Made by a program: the position numbers and the translations under genes
In this document: piece after piece, positions 19,899 through 31,354 of the stretch
Layout of the letters: each line of letters opens with the position of its first letter
How positions within the stretch are numbered: the stretch's first letter is position 1
From: Phytophthora quininea
Lineage: Eukaryota; Oomycota; Peronosporomycetes; Peronosporales; Peronosporaceae
Direction: 5' to 3'
DNA length: 64,000 bases
Assembly (NCBI GenBank): GCA_011947345.1
Contig: JAAVTG010000521.1
Location: 87,850-151,849, forward strand
Notes under the pieces: generated by a model
What the model was told of the DNA's origin: nothing
What the model saw: the letters and a program-made list of their open reading frames with translations, nothing else
The model's database searches: none

Positions 19899-21913
19899 CT
19901 ATTCGCGACGTGTTTGGTCCGGATATTGCTCTAGACACCACTCGTAAACGATCTCGTAATCGCAGAACAGATCTGTTTGGAACACAATTTCCGGACATCC
20001 TTCCTTGCATTTAGAGTGCAAGAACAACAATGTTTCCAAACCGCCACAAGTTGCAGCAATTGGGATCAACTCGGACGAAAAGAGTTCCGATCGATTTGCG
20101 TACAGCCAGCGAACAACTTCCAACTTATTTTCACGTACTGCCATCTCGATCGCCTTGGCGGTCCATCCTTCGTTTCGATTTTGATGCAGCCACTTGACAA
20201 TTTCCAAATGTCCATTCCGAGCAGCTTTGTCCATTGCAGCAGTCGTGCACCCCTCGGAACGGTGTTCATGAAGCCACACCAACATATTCAAGTCGCCATT
20301 TTTCGCGGCGGAATCCATCGCACGCGTTGTACACTTCGCATTGGAGTTTTCATGGAGCCATTTCACAACTTCCAGATATTCGTAGGACGCTGCGTTATCC
20401 ATCGCACGTGTTGTGCAGCCTTCTGTTCTGTTATCCAACAGCCATTTCACAATGTCTAGGTGCCCCTCTGCTGATGCGCAGTCCATTGCGCGTGTCGTGC
20501 AGCCTTCCATTCGATTCTCGTGAAGCCACTTGACCATTTCCAAATGACCGGAGTCGGCCGTATAATCCATAGCGTTTGTTGTGCAACCTTCGCCTCTGTT
20601 GTTGTGGAGCCACTGGACGACGTCAAGATGGTTGCTCGAAGCAGCCCCATCCATTGCTTTTGTCGTTGCTGTGCTAATGGCTAGGTCGTGCAAGAAAATC
20701 ACCACGGGCAAGTGTCCATTCGATGCTGCAGCATCAATAGCTGTCACGTCCTCCAAGTATGAACGTCCTACGGTTCCTTCGTTTGTCTCAAAGAGATCGA
20801 CGTTGGGAGCATTCCCAAAGGTCTCCACCATCCACCGCACAACGTCTAGACTACCCACCTGAGCCGCAGACTTGAATGTGTTCGTGGCGTTCCAGCGAGG
20901 AGAATCATCCCAATTGGACACCTTACTGTACGGCAAGGGGTAACTTTTCACACCACAAATGCCTCCCCAATAATTATCGTAGACATATCTTGCGATTTCA
21001 ATACGTCCACGCGCCATACTCACTTCCAACGCTTGAAGCGCTTCCACCACCTTAACTTCCAGCAGCCACTTCACCATTTGTAAATTGTCTTGTTGGATCG
21101 AAATACCCAACACTTCCCTGGCTGACTCTGGGTGCATGCCACCTCGCTGGTATAGCCACTGCACGACGTGGGAGTGGCCTTCTTCTGCGGCATATCTCAT
21201 CAAACTCCATGAGTCATCAAATGCTGCTGGATTACGAGCGTAAGCCCAGTCGAGCATTGCGATATCTCCTCTCCTCACTGCAGAACAGGCAACATCGTTA
21301 TCAATGTGTTGGTCATGAACATTCCGGAGCAACCACAGCGCAGTCTCATCCTGCTTTGCTGATATCGCCCTGTTCAATTCACGGTGCCCCCATTCAACGA
21401 AATGTCTTGTTCCTGGCTCCAGCACACGAGTCCTCTCTGTAGAGTTCATTGGTGTGCAGCGATCCAAGAAGAGCTGAAGTAGCTCAGCATTACCTTTAGA
21501 TGCTGCAGACTCCACTTTCGATCGAAACACTATGCAGCCTTCAAAGTGGTTGAAGAGCCACGTGGCCACCTTGTTGTCTACAAACTGGATAGCTTGGTGC
21601 AAGCAGTGGTCGAACTGACAGCGACTGTAGTGCTTGTCAGTACGTAGGTATCTCCTTCGACTCCACTCCCCACCGTGTCCAGGGCCTTGAGCAGCAGGCG
21701 ATGCTTCCGTCTCGGGACTTGAACTGTCCCAAATTCTCTCGAGTAATGGGATGGAATTGAAGCCGCAGGCGTAGCTCAACGGCTTCTCCATCGCTGCAGC
21801 ATCTAGGAAGGTGGAAATACTCTCTGCGACGTTGGATAACCCCCGAGTCCGTCCTTGGACTGCAGCACTAGCGCCACACTCAGCAGCGGAGGAGGTCTTG
21901 GCAACACTGCCAT
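19899..21913 (-). CDS. Ankyrin-like repeat protein D (best-preserved copy)
   Basis: ATG 21913 gives MAVLPRPPPLLSVALVLQSK, the family start. In the G-run at about 21842-21846 one base is missing (also in mirror copy D'); past it a single frame runs without a stop to 19899, roughly 670 codons. It carries the N-terminal domain (ACGFNSIPLLERIW; GPGHGGEWSRRRYLRTD), a middle of helical pairs (VVQWLYQRG, MVKWLLEVK, KSYPLPYSK) and about nine 28-residue repeats of the type GHLEMVKWLHENRMEGCTTR, ending EIVYEWCLEQYPDQTRRE. The repeat has invariant Trp, Leu-His and Gly-Cys-Thr. Probably a cytosolic or nuclear binding protein; no signal peptide or membrane segment is seen and the ligand is unknown. Divergent from E, 138 bp apart. 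Confidence 0.82.
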
Positions 21914-22051
21914 CTTTTTCCAAAATAAGCAACTTTTCACCACGACATACTGAGAGCAAGTGTAAAATCAACAGCTTCAACGTGAACTTTAACTTTGATA
22001 AACAAGCAGCCAATCAAGACACCGAAAATATACTTCTTCCATTCCAGAAAA
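21914..22051. promoter_or_regulatory. 138-bp bidirectional promoter region of D and E
   Basis: It separates the ATGs of divergent genes D (21913, minus) and E (22052, plus), and is repeated inverted at 28609-28746. It must contain both start sites and both 5' UTRs. TTCCATTCC near 22038-22046 is the only Inr-like stretch I see; there is no TATA box at a useful distance. Confidence 0.5.
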
Positions 22052-24077
22052 ATGGCTTCGTTGCCGTCGCCTCCGCCGCTGCAGACCGTCGTGCTGGTGT
22101 TCCGCCCCAAGCCAAAGCTGTGCGGGTTGTCCCATGTGATCGACGCCACTTCGAGCTACTTGGATACAGCTCTGGAGATGGAGTTTGGCAAGGCCTGCAA
22201 GCTGAACTCGTTGAGATTGCTCGATCACATCTGGGCCAGTTCACTTCCAGAGAGTGAGCCGTCGCCTGCAGATTTAGGACCTGGACACGGTACGCCGTGG
22301 TCCCGACGGAGATATCTACGGACAGACCAACACTACCACCGCTTCCAGTTCGATAAAGGACTGGAGGAAGCTGTGAAGAATTCCAATTTGGAGATGATCA
22401 CGTGGCTGTTTGACCATTTCCACCGCGGTGTTGTTTATTACGATGTCGTTCGACTAGCACAAAACAACAGAGAAATACTGGAGCTGTTCTTCGATCGCGG
22501 GGTTCCATTGAGATCGACTCGGTGGACAGACTCTCAATTGGAGGGAGATCCTGTCGGGACAACTTTTGTGCAGTGGGGTAAGACTGATACGAGCTGTGCT
22601 GCTCGATCGCAGCCGAGTGCGATTTTGTCGTGGATCCATCTTGACCTTCCTGCAAAGAGGGAGATCCAAAAGTCATGAAAGTAGCTGTGAAACAAGGAAA
22701 TAGTCAGAAGCTCGACTGGGTGCGAGAAAACAATGGCTTTACACGGACGTCCGAGTATAACCTGAAGAGACTGATGATCAATTCAGGCCATGCCGACAAC
22801 TTAAAGTGGCTGATCAGTAATGGATACTGCACGGAGATTTATACTGAAGTGGACGAAATAGTGAAGACAGGCAGCCTGATGATGGTGAAGCTGCTGATCG
22901 AGCACAAGTTGGTGGAGGCCCTGCGAGTCATGGCGGTAGCAGTTACGCGAGGTCAATTGGACATTGCGCGATACATGTACGGCCACTACTGGGGTAAAAT
23001 TTGTGAAGTCGAGCATTATCCTCTCGACCAGCCCATTATTACTGACAACCCACACCGCCAGTGTCCACGCATCAATGAGAAAACAATGCTAGCTGCCATT
23101 GCTCGAGGCCACCTAACTACTGTACGGTGGTTGGTTGATACTTTTGATGATATGCCTGGTTTTCAGCTATTTGGTCTAGAACCACTTCCTGATACGTATC
23201 TTGAGCTTATATCTTGGCCAATGGATGCAGCAGCTATGAATGGCCATTTGGAGATCGTGCAATATCTACATCAGCTCACTAAAAACGGAAACGAGGAGCA
23301 GTTCGCAGCAGTGACGAGGTGATGTGTACATCTTCAGCAATGGACGAAGCAGCAGGCAACAATCATTTGGACGTAGTTCGCTGGCTGCACGTTAACCGGT
23401 CGGAAGGATGTACGACAGATGCCATGGACGCTGCAGCAGGAAACGGGCATTTGGAAATGGTCAAGTGGCTACATGAGAATCGGACTGAAGGGTGTTGTGA
23501 AGCCGCTATGAATGATGCCGCCAAGAGCGGTCATCTGGAAGTCGTCAAGTGGCTCCACGAAAACAGAGACGAAGGCTGCATGTCACTCGCAATGGACAAC
23601 GCAGCAAGAAATGGCCATCTTGAAGTCGTCAAGTGGCTTCATGAAAACCGAGCAGAAGGCTGCACGAAGCGCGCGATGGACAAAGCGGCCTGTTACGGCC
23701 GACTGGATGTTGTCAAGTGGCTTCACGAGAATCGCTCTGAAGGCTGCACGACCAAGGCAATGGGTGTGCCAGTGACCGAGGACCCCGATGATCCGGAGCT
23801 TGGGAAAATGACGGAGAAACCTCGAGCAAATATGTTCGAAGTGGTCCAATGGCTGCACACACACCGCACCGAAGGCTGCCGTAGCAGTGCTTTGGATGAA
23901 GCTGCAGCATGGAGTGACTTTGACGCAGTTTTATTTCTGCACGCAAACTATCGAGACGGCTGCACTGAGCGAGTGTTCGAGTATATTGACGATGACTACA
24001 TGCGCGATATTCATGACTGGTTCTGCAAACATTACCCAGACGGATCGAGATTCAATGTAGGTATGGTCATCCGATAG
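22052..24077 (+). pseudogene. Ankyrin-like repeat gene E, two frame breaks
   Basis: Starts MASLPSPPPLQTVVLVFR, followed by the N-terminal domain (ACKLNSLRLLDHIWASSLPE; GPGHGTPWSRRRYLRTD). The frame breaks at about 22668, where the A-run is four bases against five in mirror copy E'. It reopens at 22675 (middle domain; ARYMYGHYWGKICEVEHYPL). A second break at 23317-23320 (GAGGTGATG) is present in both arms. The last frame holds six 28-residue repeats, an insert (VPVTEDPDDPELGKMTEKP), and the tail RDIHDWFCKHYPDG to stop 24077. If both homopolymers are errors, the gene is intact. Confidence 0.8.
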
Positions 24078-24118
24078 CATTTTGATCGGAGACCCAAACC
24101 AGCTCGTTTCTTTCTTTC

Positions 24119-24387
24119 TACCCCAAGGGTCTTGTCACATTCAAAAACGTGGTGGTGCCCGAGTCAGTGATTGTTTCTGTCGACGATAACTGGTCATTTT
24201 GCAGGGCAGCTGACCAAAATGATAGACAACCATGTCATCGCGCCGAAAGGCTGAGTATTTCAGGCAGCTCGGCTGCGACCGTGTCGTCAACAACAACAAG
24301 GTGATGGTGACACCTTCGTATCCTAACGGCATCGGTATCACCTTCGAGACCATCGATAACAACTCCATGATTCGGTAGGCATTAAGG
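24119..24387 (+). pseudogene. Quinone oxidoreductase / ZADH2-like dehydrogenase fragment
   Basis: One frame reads AGQLTKMIDNHVIAPKG; after a break another reads KAEYFRQLGCDRVVN and then PSYPNGIGITFETIDNN. The order matches the Rossmann-fold part of medium-chain quinone oxidoreductases (GQ..AK..GN.VI...., K.EYL..LG.D.VVN, YP.GVDV.YE). About 80 residues, frameshifted, no GxGxxG start or catalytic domain: a captured gene fragment between E and a stray ankyrin tail. Mirrored at 26272-26540. Confidence 0.6.
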
Positions 24388-24479
24388 CTGCACTGAGCGA
24401 GTGTTGGTGTACACTGGAGAAAACTACAAATGGATAGATATTCGCAATGGGTTCGGCAAGCATTACCCAGACGAGTAGA
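24388..24479 (+). pseudogene. Orphan ankyrin-gene C-terminal tail
   Basis: GCTERVLVYTGENYKWIDIR followed by FGKHYPDE and a TAG at 24477-24479. It corresponds to the last 30 residues of gene E (GCTERVFEYIDDDY...DIHDWFCKHYPDG) but is diverged, so a second, older E-type gene once ended here. Mirrored at about 26180-26271. Confidence 0.6.
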
Positions 24480-24975
24480 CATAATGATGCCTTACTGCCC
24501 AATGGGTCAGCGCTATTTATCGGCGAGTGTCACGTCGTGGGTGGAATTTCTCAGAGACGGAGCATTGAACACTCAACCGAGGCCAAGCGTCATCAATGCG
24601 GGCAATGTTTCCGACTACATAGTGGGCTACGCACCGACACCATGATGAGTAATGATGCTTGCAGCCGAATGAACAATTTCCCATCATTGTTGTTCCAGCT
24701 TGCGATTCTGCGTTACCAATATCTGTGCTGCACGGAGTGCGTGTGCCGCACATGTGCCAGGAAATAGCTAGCAGTAAATATCTTCATGACCCGTTGGCAA
24801 TTATTCTACAACTGACGTTCTTCCGCTGTGGCACTCGAGGATGAAAGATCTACACGTTTTGCGTCGCATTACCGTTAGCCGTTGAGAAGGTTTTGTTCGG
24901 AGCAGCTTTGGGATCGGCAGTGGTGTCGCCACGCGCATGATCGACGCTGTATATTTTTCTACGACCTAAGCTTTT
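24480..24975. other. Inner edge of left arm and start of palindrome spacer
   Basis: The left arm ends at 24815 (…CTACAACTGA). Up to there the sequence is duplicated in inverted form with small indels; open frames are short and unrecognised (for example MPYCPMGQRYLSASVTSWVE on the plus strand at about 24487). From 24816 the sequence is unique. Confidence 0.45.
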
Positions 24976-24989
24976 TCTCTTCGCAATTT
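24974..24989 (+). promoter_or_regulatory. Inr/FPR-like core promoter of RxLR gene 2
   Basis: TTTCTCTTCGCAATTT: a good FPR half (CAATTT) with a weaker initiator half, 25-40 bp before the ATG at 25014. Confidence 0.45.
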
Positions 24990-25013
24990 GCTTTCAAGTC
25001 CTCGACGCTCAAG

Positions 25014-25415
25014 ATGCGCTTCTACTACTTCGCGCTGGTCCTCGCTGCCACGCTCCTTGTGGGCTGCAACGCTCACTCCGAACCCAAGAAGACTGAGGTC
25101 GCTTTGAATGGCCGTCACGCTGTCAAGAGTGAACGGTATCTGAGGACTGTCGAAACAGTTGATGAAGACGACGACGAAGGCAACGACTCCGCAGATTATG
25201 AAGAACGCACGAATTCACTTTAGCTGACCAAGTTCGCATTTTGGAAGATGACTGGGAAAACCCCGGGCCAGATCAGCGATAAGCTGGGCCTTCCGGGCTC
25301 TCGGGTCGTCAAATGGAGGCCCACCACAACTACACTACTATGGCAAGGGGCCTCTCAAGTACCCGAGTGTTGTAGCGGTATATAAGCACTGCTCATGGAT
25401 TCACGAGTGCACGTG
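25014..25415 (+). pseudogene. RxLR-dEER effector candidate 2, broken by a stop and a frame change
   Basis: ATG 25014 begins a signal peptide (residues 1-20), RYLR is at 41-44, an acidic run at 50-56 and EER at 63-65. Translation stops in frame at TAG 25221-25223, just after the EER. The same frame then continues with typical effector-domain features (KFAFWKMTGKTPGQ, DKLGL), then loses coding character near 25290-25330; the next frame carries HYYGKGPLKYP and KH.SWIHE, again typical of RxLR C-termini. The end is uncertain. Two independent lesions indicate a pseudogene. It is the only gene in the spacer of the large palindrome. Confidence 0.72.
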
Positions 25416-25843
25416 TATGCGTGTAGGTAGTGGAATAACAAGTTTTTTCTTTTTACAAGATCACCTTCGCTTTCATTACTGTCAGATGACCGACTATCGA
25501 GGTCTGGATAGGAGATCTACATGTTTTCACCGCCAAGAATATTCATGCACGTTGTGGCTACTCCAACTTTCCGAACAAAGCCTCAAGAGGACAAAGTCGT
25601 GGTCGATATTTGTTGTGCTCGAAAATTCATCACCGACCATATCCAGTTACCACCAGCCACCAATGGTTTTAGTGCTGTTGCCACCGCCATGGACGTGACG
25701 CAGAACCTCTCTGAAGTCTTGGTTGGGCGACTTCGTTGTGTGACTGTCGCCTTCTGTGCAATAAAATGCTCGTCCACTGCACTGCATCCCTTATTGAACT
25801 TGGAACGCAGAAGCAAAAGCAGGTCAAAGTTGCCGTTTGTCGC
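25416..25843. other. Right part of palindrome spacer
   Basis: Unique sequence with no recognised gene. The frame of the effector remnant stays open to about 25698 without family motifs. The right arm begins at 25844. Confidence 0.4.
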
Positions 25844-26179
25844 TCAGTTGTAGAATAATTGCCAACGGGTCATGAAGATATTTACTGCTAGCTATTTCCT
25901 GGCACATGTGCGCGGCACACGCACTCCGTGCAGCACAGATATTGGTAACGCAGAATCGCAAGCTGGAACAACAATGATGGGAAATTGTTCATTCGGCTGC
26001 AAGCATCATTACTCATCATGGTGTCGGTGCGTAGACTATGTAGTCGGAAACATTGCCCGCATTGATGACGCTTGGCCTCGGTTGAGTGTTCAATGCTCCG
26101 TCTCTGAGAAATTCCACCCACGACGTGACACTCGCCGATAAATAGCGCTGACCCATTGGGCAGTAAGGCATCATTATGT

Positions 26180-26271
26180 CTACTCGTCTGGGTAATGCTT
26201 GCCGAACCCATCGCGAATATCTACCCCATATGTAGTTTTCTCCAGTGTACACCAACACTCGCTCAGTGCAG
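26180..26271 (-). pseudogene. Orphan ankyrin-gene tail, mirror copy
   Basis: Inverted counterpart of 24388-24479, differing by small indels and substitutions (WIDIR region altered to WGRYS). Confidence 0.55.
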
Positions 26272-26540
26272 CCTTAATGCTTACCGAATCATGGAGTTGT
26301 TATCGATGGTCTCGAAGGTGATACCGATGCCGTTAGGATACGAAGGTGTCACCATCACCTTGTTGTTGTTGACGACACGGTCGCAGCCGAGCTACCTGAA
26401 ATGCTCAGCCTTTCGGCGCGATGACATGGTTGTCTATCATTTTGGTCAGCTGCCCTGCAAATTGACCAGTTATCGTCGACAGAAACAATCACTGACTCGG
26501 GCACCACCACGTTTTTGAACGTGACAAAACCCTTGGGGTA
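26272..26540 (-). pseudogene. Quinone oxidoreductase-like fragment, mirror copy
   Basis: Inverted counterpart of 24119-24387, with the same frame break, so the fragment was already dead when the arm was duplicated. Confidence 0.55.
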
Positions 26541-26581
26541 GAAAGAAAGAAACGAGCTGGTTTGGGTCTCCGATCAAAATG

Positions 26582-28608
26582 CTATCGGATGACCATACCT
26601 AAATTGAATCTCGATCCGTCTGGGTAATGTTTGCAGAACCAGTCATGAATATCGCGCATGTAGTCATCGTCGATATACTCGAACACTCGCTCAGTGCAGC
26701 CTTCTCGATAGTTTGCGTGCAGAAATAAAACTGCGTCAAAGTCACTCCATGCTGCAGCTTCATCCAAAGCACTGCTACGGCAGCCTTCGGTGCGGTGTGT
26801 GTGCAGCCATTGGACCACTTCGAACATATTTGCTCGAGGTTTCTCCGTCATTTTCCCAAGCTCCGGATCATCGGGGTCCTCGGTCACTGGCACACCCATT
26901 GCCTTGGTCGTGCAGCCTTCAGAGCGATTCTCGTGAAGCCACTTGACAACATCCAGTCGGCCGTAACAGGCCGCTTTGTCCATGGCGCGCTTCGTGCAGC
27001 CTTCTGCTCGGTTTTCATGAAGCCACTTGACGACTTCAAGATGACCATTTCTTGCTGCGTTGTCCATTGCGAGTGACATGCAGCCTTCGTCTCTGTTTTC
27101 GTGGAGCCACTTGACGACTTCCAGATGACCGTCCTTGGCGGCATCATTCATAGCGGCTTCACAACACCCTTCAGTCCGATTCTCATGTAGCCACTTGACC
27201 ATTTCCAAATGTCCGTTTCCTGCTGCAGCGTCCATGGCATCTGTCGTACATCCTTCCGACCGGTTAACGTGCAGCCAGCGTACTACGTCCAAATGATTGT
27301 TGCCTGCTGCTTCGTCCATTGCTGAAGACGTACACATCACCTCATCACTGCTGCGAACTGCTCCTCGTTTCCGTTTTTAGTGAGCTGATGTAGATATTGC
27401 ACGATCTCCAAATGGCCATTCAGAGCTGCTGCATCCATTGGCCAAGATATAAGCTCAAGATACGTATCAGGAAGTGGTTCTAGACCAAATAGCTGAAAAC
27501 CAGGGATATCATCAAAAGTATCAACCAACCACTGTACAGTAGTTAGGTGGCCTCGAGCAATGGCAGCTAGCATTGTTTTCTCATTGATGCGTGGACACTG
27601 GCGGTGTGGGTTGTCAGTAATAATGGGCTGGTCGAGAGGATAATGCTCGCCTTCACAAATTTTACCCCAGTAGTGGTCGTACATGTATCGCGCAATGTCC
27701 AATTGACCTCGCGTAACTGCTACCGCCATGACTCGCAGGGCCTCCACCAACTTGTGCTCGATCAGCAGTTTCACCATCATCAGGCTGTCTGTCTTCACTA
27801 TTTCGTCTACTTCAGTATGAATCTCCGTGCAGTATCCATTACTGATCAGCCACTTTAAGTTGTCGGCATGGCCTGAATTGATCATCTGTCTCTTCAGGTT
27901 ATACTCGGACGTCCGTGTAAAGCCATTGTTTTCTCGCACCCAGTCGAGCTTCTGACTATTTCCTTGTTTCACAGCTTCTTCCAGGACTTTTTGGATCTCC
28001 CTCTTTGCAGGAAGGTCAAGATGGATCCACGACAAAATCGCACTCGGCTGCGATCGAGCAGCACAGCTCGTATCAGTCTTACCCCACTGCACAAAAGTTG
28101 TCCCGACAGGATATCTCTCCAATTGAGAGTCTGTCCACCGAGTCGATCTCAATGGAACCCCGCGATCGAAGAACAGCTCCAGTATTTCTCTGTTGTTTTG
28201 TGCTAGTCGAACGACATCGTAATAAACAACACCGCGGTGGAAATGGTCAAACAGCCACGTGATCATCTCCAAATTGGAATTCTTCACAGCTTCATCCAGT
28301 CCTTTATCGAACTGGAAGCGATGGTAGTGTTGGTCTGTCCGTAGATATCTCCGTCGGGACCACGGTGTACCGTGTCCAGGTCCTAAATCTGCAGGCGACG
28401 GCTCACTCTCTGGAAGTGAACTGGCCCAGATGTGATCGAGCAATCTCAACGAGTTCAGCTTGCAGGCCTTGCCAAACTCCATCTCCAGAGCTGCATCCAA
28501 GTAGCTCGAAGTGGCGTCGATCACATGGGACAACTCGCGCAGCTTTGGCTTGGAGCGGAACACCAGCACGACGGTCTGCAGCGGCGGAGGCGACGGCAAC
28601 GAAGCCAT
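26582..28608 (-). CDS. Ankyrin-like repeat protein E' (one frame break)
   Basis: Mirror copy of E. From ATG 28608 the frame stays open 423 codons to 27337, because its A-run at about 27990 has the base that E lacks. It covers the N-terminal domain and middle (IQKVLEEAVKQGNSQKLDWV; ARYMYDHYWGKICEGEHYPL). At 27337-27340 it shares the GAGGTGATG frame change with E; the second part (27340-26582) holds the six repeats and the RDIHDWFCKHYPDG tail. Repeat sequences differ from E by a few residues (KDGHLE against KSGHLE). Whether one protein of about 675 residues is made depends on that junction. Divergent from D'. Confidence 0.78.
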
Positions 28609-28746
28609 TTTCTGGAATGGAAGAAGTATATTTTCGGTGTCTTGATTGGCTGCTTGTTTATCAAAGTTAAATTTCACGTTGAAGCTGTTGATTTTACACT
28701 TGCTCTCAGTATGGCGTGGTGAAAATTTTGCTTATTTTGGAAAAAG
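28609..28746. promoter_or_regulatory. Bidirectional promoter region of E' and D', mirror copy
   Basis: Inverted copy of 21914-22051, again exactly 138 bp between the two ATGs (28608 and 28747). Confidence 0.5.
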
Positions 28747-30760
28747 ATGGCAGTGTTGCCAAGACCTCCTCCGCTGCTGAGTGTGGCGCTAGTGCTGCAG
28801 TCCAAGGACGGACTCGGGGGTTATCCGACGTCGCAGAGAGTATTTCCACCTTCCTAGATGCTGCAGCGATGGAGAAGCCGTTAAGCTACGCCTGCGGCTT
28901 CAATTCCATCCCATTACTCGAGAGAATTTGGAACAGTTCAAGTCCCGAGACGGAAGCATCGCCTGCTGCTCAAGGCCCTGGACACGGTGGGGAGTGGAGT
29001 CGAAGGAGATACCTACGTACTGACAAGCACTACAGTCGCTGTCAGTTCGACCACTGCTTGCACCAAGCTATCCAGTTTGTAGACAACAAGGTGGCCACGT
29101 GGCTTTTCAACCACTTTGAAGGCTGCATAGTGTTTCGATCGAAAGTGGAGTCTGCAGCATCTAAAGGTAATGCTGAGCTACTTCAGCTCTTCTTGGATCG
29201 CTGCACACCAATGAACTCTACAGAGAGGACTCGTGTGCTGGAGCCAGGAACAAGACATTTCGTTGAATGGGGGCACCGTGAATTGAACAGGGCGATATCA
29301 GCAAAGCAGGATGAGACTGCGCCGTGGTTGCTCCGGAATGCTCCTGACCAACACATTGATAACGATGTTGCCTGTTCTGCAGTGAGGAGAGGAGATATCG
29401 CAATGCTCGACTGGGCTTACGCTCGTAATCCAGCAGCATTTGATGACTCATGGAGTTTGATGAGATATGCCGCAGAAGAAGGCCACTCCCACGTCGTGCA
29501 GTGGCTATACCAGCGAGGTGGCATACACCCAGAGTCAGCCAGGGAAGTGTTGGGTATTTCGATCCAACAAGACAATTTACAAATGGTGAAGTGGCTGCTG
29601 GAAGTTAAGGTGGTGGAAGCGCTTCAAGCGTTGGAAGTGAGTATGGCGCGTGGACGTATTGAAATCGCAAGATATGTCTACGATAATTATTGGGGAGGCA
29701 TTTGTGGTGTGAAAAGTTACCCCTTGCCGTACAGTAAGGTGTCCAATTGGGATGATTCTCCTCGCTGGAACGCCACGAACACATTCAAGTCTGCGGCTCA
29801 GGTGGGTAGTCTAGACGTTGTGCGGTGGATGGTGGAGACCTTTGGGAATGCTCCCAACGTCGATCTCTTTGAGACAAACGAAGAAACCGTAGGACGTTCA
29901 TACTTGGAGGACGTGACAGCTATTGATGCTGCAGCATCGAATGGACACTTGCCCGTGGTGATTTTCTTGCACGACCTAGCCATTAGCACAGCAACGACAA
30001 AAGCAATGGATGGGGCTGCTTCGAGCAACCATCTTGACGTCGTCCAGTGGCTCCACAACAACAGAGGCGAAGGTTGCACAACAAACGCTATGGATTATGC
30101 GGCCGACTCCGGTCATTTGGAAATGGTCAAGTGGCTTCACGAGAATCGAATGGAAGGCTGCACGACACGCGCAATGGACTGCGCATCTGCAGAGGGGCAC
30201 CTAGACATTGTGAAATGGCTGTTGGATAACAGAACAGAAGGCTGCACAACACGTGCGATGGATAACGCAGCGTCCTACGAATATCTGGAAGTTGTGAAAT
30301 GGCTCCATGAAAACTCCAATGCGAAGTGTACAACGCGTGCGATGGATTCCGCCGCGAAAAATGGCGACTTGAATATGTTGGTGTGGCTTCATGAACACCG
30401 TTCCGAGGGTGCACGACTGCTGCAATGGACAAAGCTGCTCGGAATGGACATTTGGAAATTGTCAAGTGGCTGCATCAAAATCGAAACGAAGGATGGACCG
30501 CCAAGGCGATCGAGATGGCAGTACGTGAAAATAAGTTGGAAGTTGTTCGCTGGCTGTACGCAAATCGATCGGAACTCTTTTCGTCCGAGTTGATCCCAAT
30601 TGCTGCAACTTGTGGCGGCTTGGAAACATTGTTGTTCTTGCACTCTAAATGCAAGGAAGGATGTCCGGAAATTGTGTTCCAAACAGATCTGTTCTGCGAT
30701 TGCGAGATCGTTTACGAGTGGTGTCTAGAGCATTATCCGGACCAAACACGTCGCGAATAG
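28747..30760 (+). pseudogene. Ankyrin-like repeat gene D', frame break near the end
   Basis: Mirror copy of D. It shares the short G-run after the first 25 codons (28816-28820). It is then open to about 30409, where GAGGGTGC has three G against four in D (CACCCCTC at 20249-20256 on the plus strand) and the frame is lost; the remaining repeats and the YEWCLEHYPDQTRRE tail follow in another frame to TAG 30760. Substitutions against D are few (for example TAPWLLRNAPDQ against TALWLLRNVHDQ). Confidence 0.8.
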
Positions 30761-31354
30761 CCTCAACAAATGAAGGAATTGAATATGAGTGCTGGGTATC
30801 GACCCGATGAAATCTACGGCAAAGTGAGTTTAGCAGCGAGCGACGGCGGTGTGAGCTCTCTTCGAGGCTTCCTTTGACTAATCTCTGCCGTGCATCGTCT
30901 ATTCAATGTGCCGTTCTTTAGTGCTGTTCTGTTGCAGCGTGCGCGGCTTGCTTGACATGAATTTATTTCGTGGAGCTGCACAGTCCACAACGCAGCCATC
31001 AATGCCTTTTTGGCAAGACTTGTTAGCCTCGTGAACGTGTACTGCCAAAGCATTTCAAGTATTGATGCGTCTAATGCACTTCCGTTCAACAGTCGAGATG
31101 GCTAGTAGTTTTGAAAAGGTCATCGCATTTGGGGCCGAGAAGCAGCACAAAAGATAGTGACCTGCCGCCACTACCTCAGTGGATGCCAAGCATCTCGAGC
31201 TTAATCGCCATGTACCTGGTGCTGCCGTCGAAGCAAGAGGAGCCGCGGTCTGCTAGTGCTGTGGATGGCCTGACACCCATGAACAAAGCTTCAGCATTGA
31301 AGGAATCGTCAAGTTGAGCCTTCTATTCGAAGCATTTTTACACTTGCTTTCACT
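30761..31354. other. Intergenic region with the empty hAT site
   Basis: Matches 19384-19898 inverted, then passes straight through CCCATGAA (about 31276-31283) into the 5' flank of C', which matches 17860-17930 inverted. No gene recognised. Confidence 0.6.

Larger units (their letters stand above)
15242..24815. repeat. Left arm of large palindrome (9.6 kb including a hAT insertion)
   Basis: Reverse complement of 25844-34007. Inside the hAT site paired coordinates sum to 50,659 or 50,660; outside it they sum to 49,214 (hAT plus one TSD, 1,445 bp). The arm holds ankyrin genes C, D and E, a dehydrogenase remnant and an orphan ankyrin tail. Identity is high except in the middle third of gene C. 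Confidence 0.9.
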
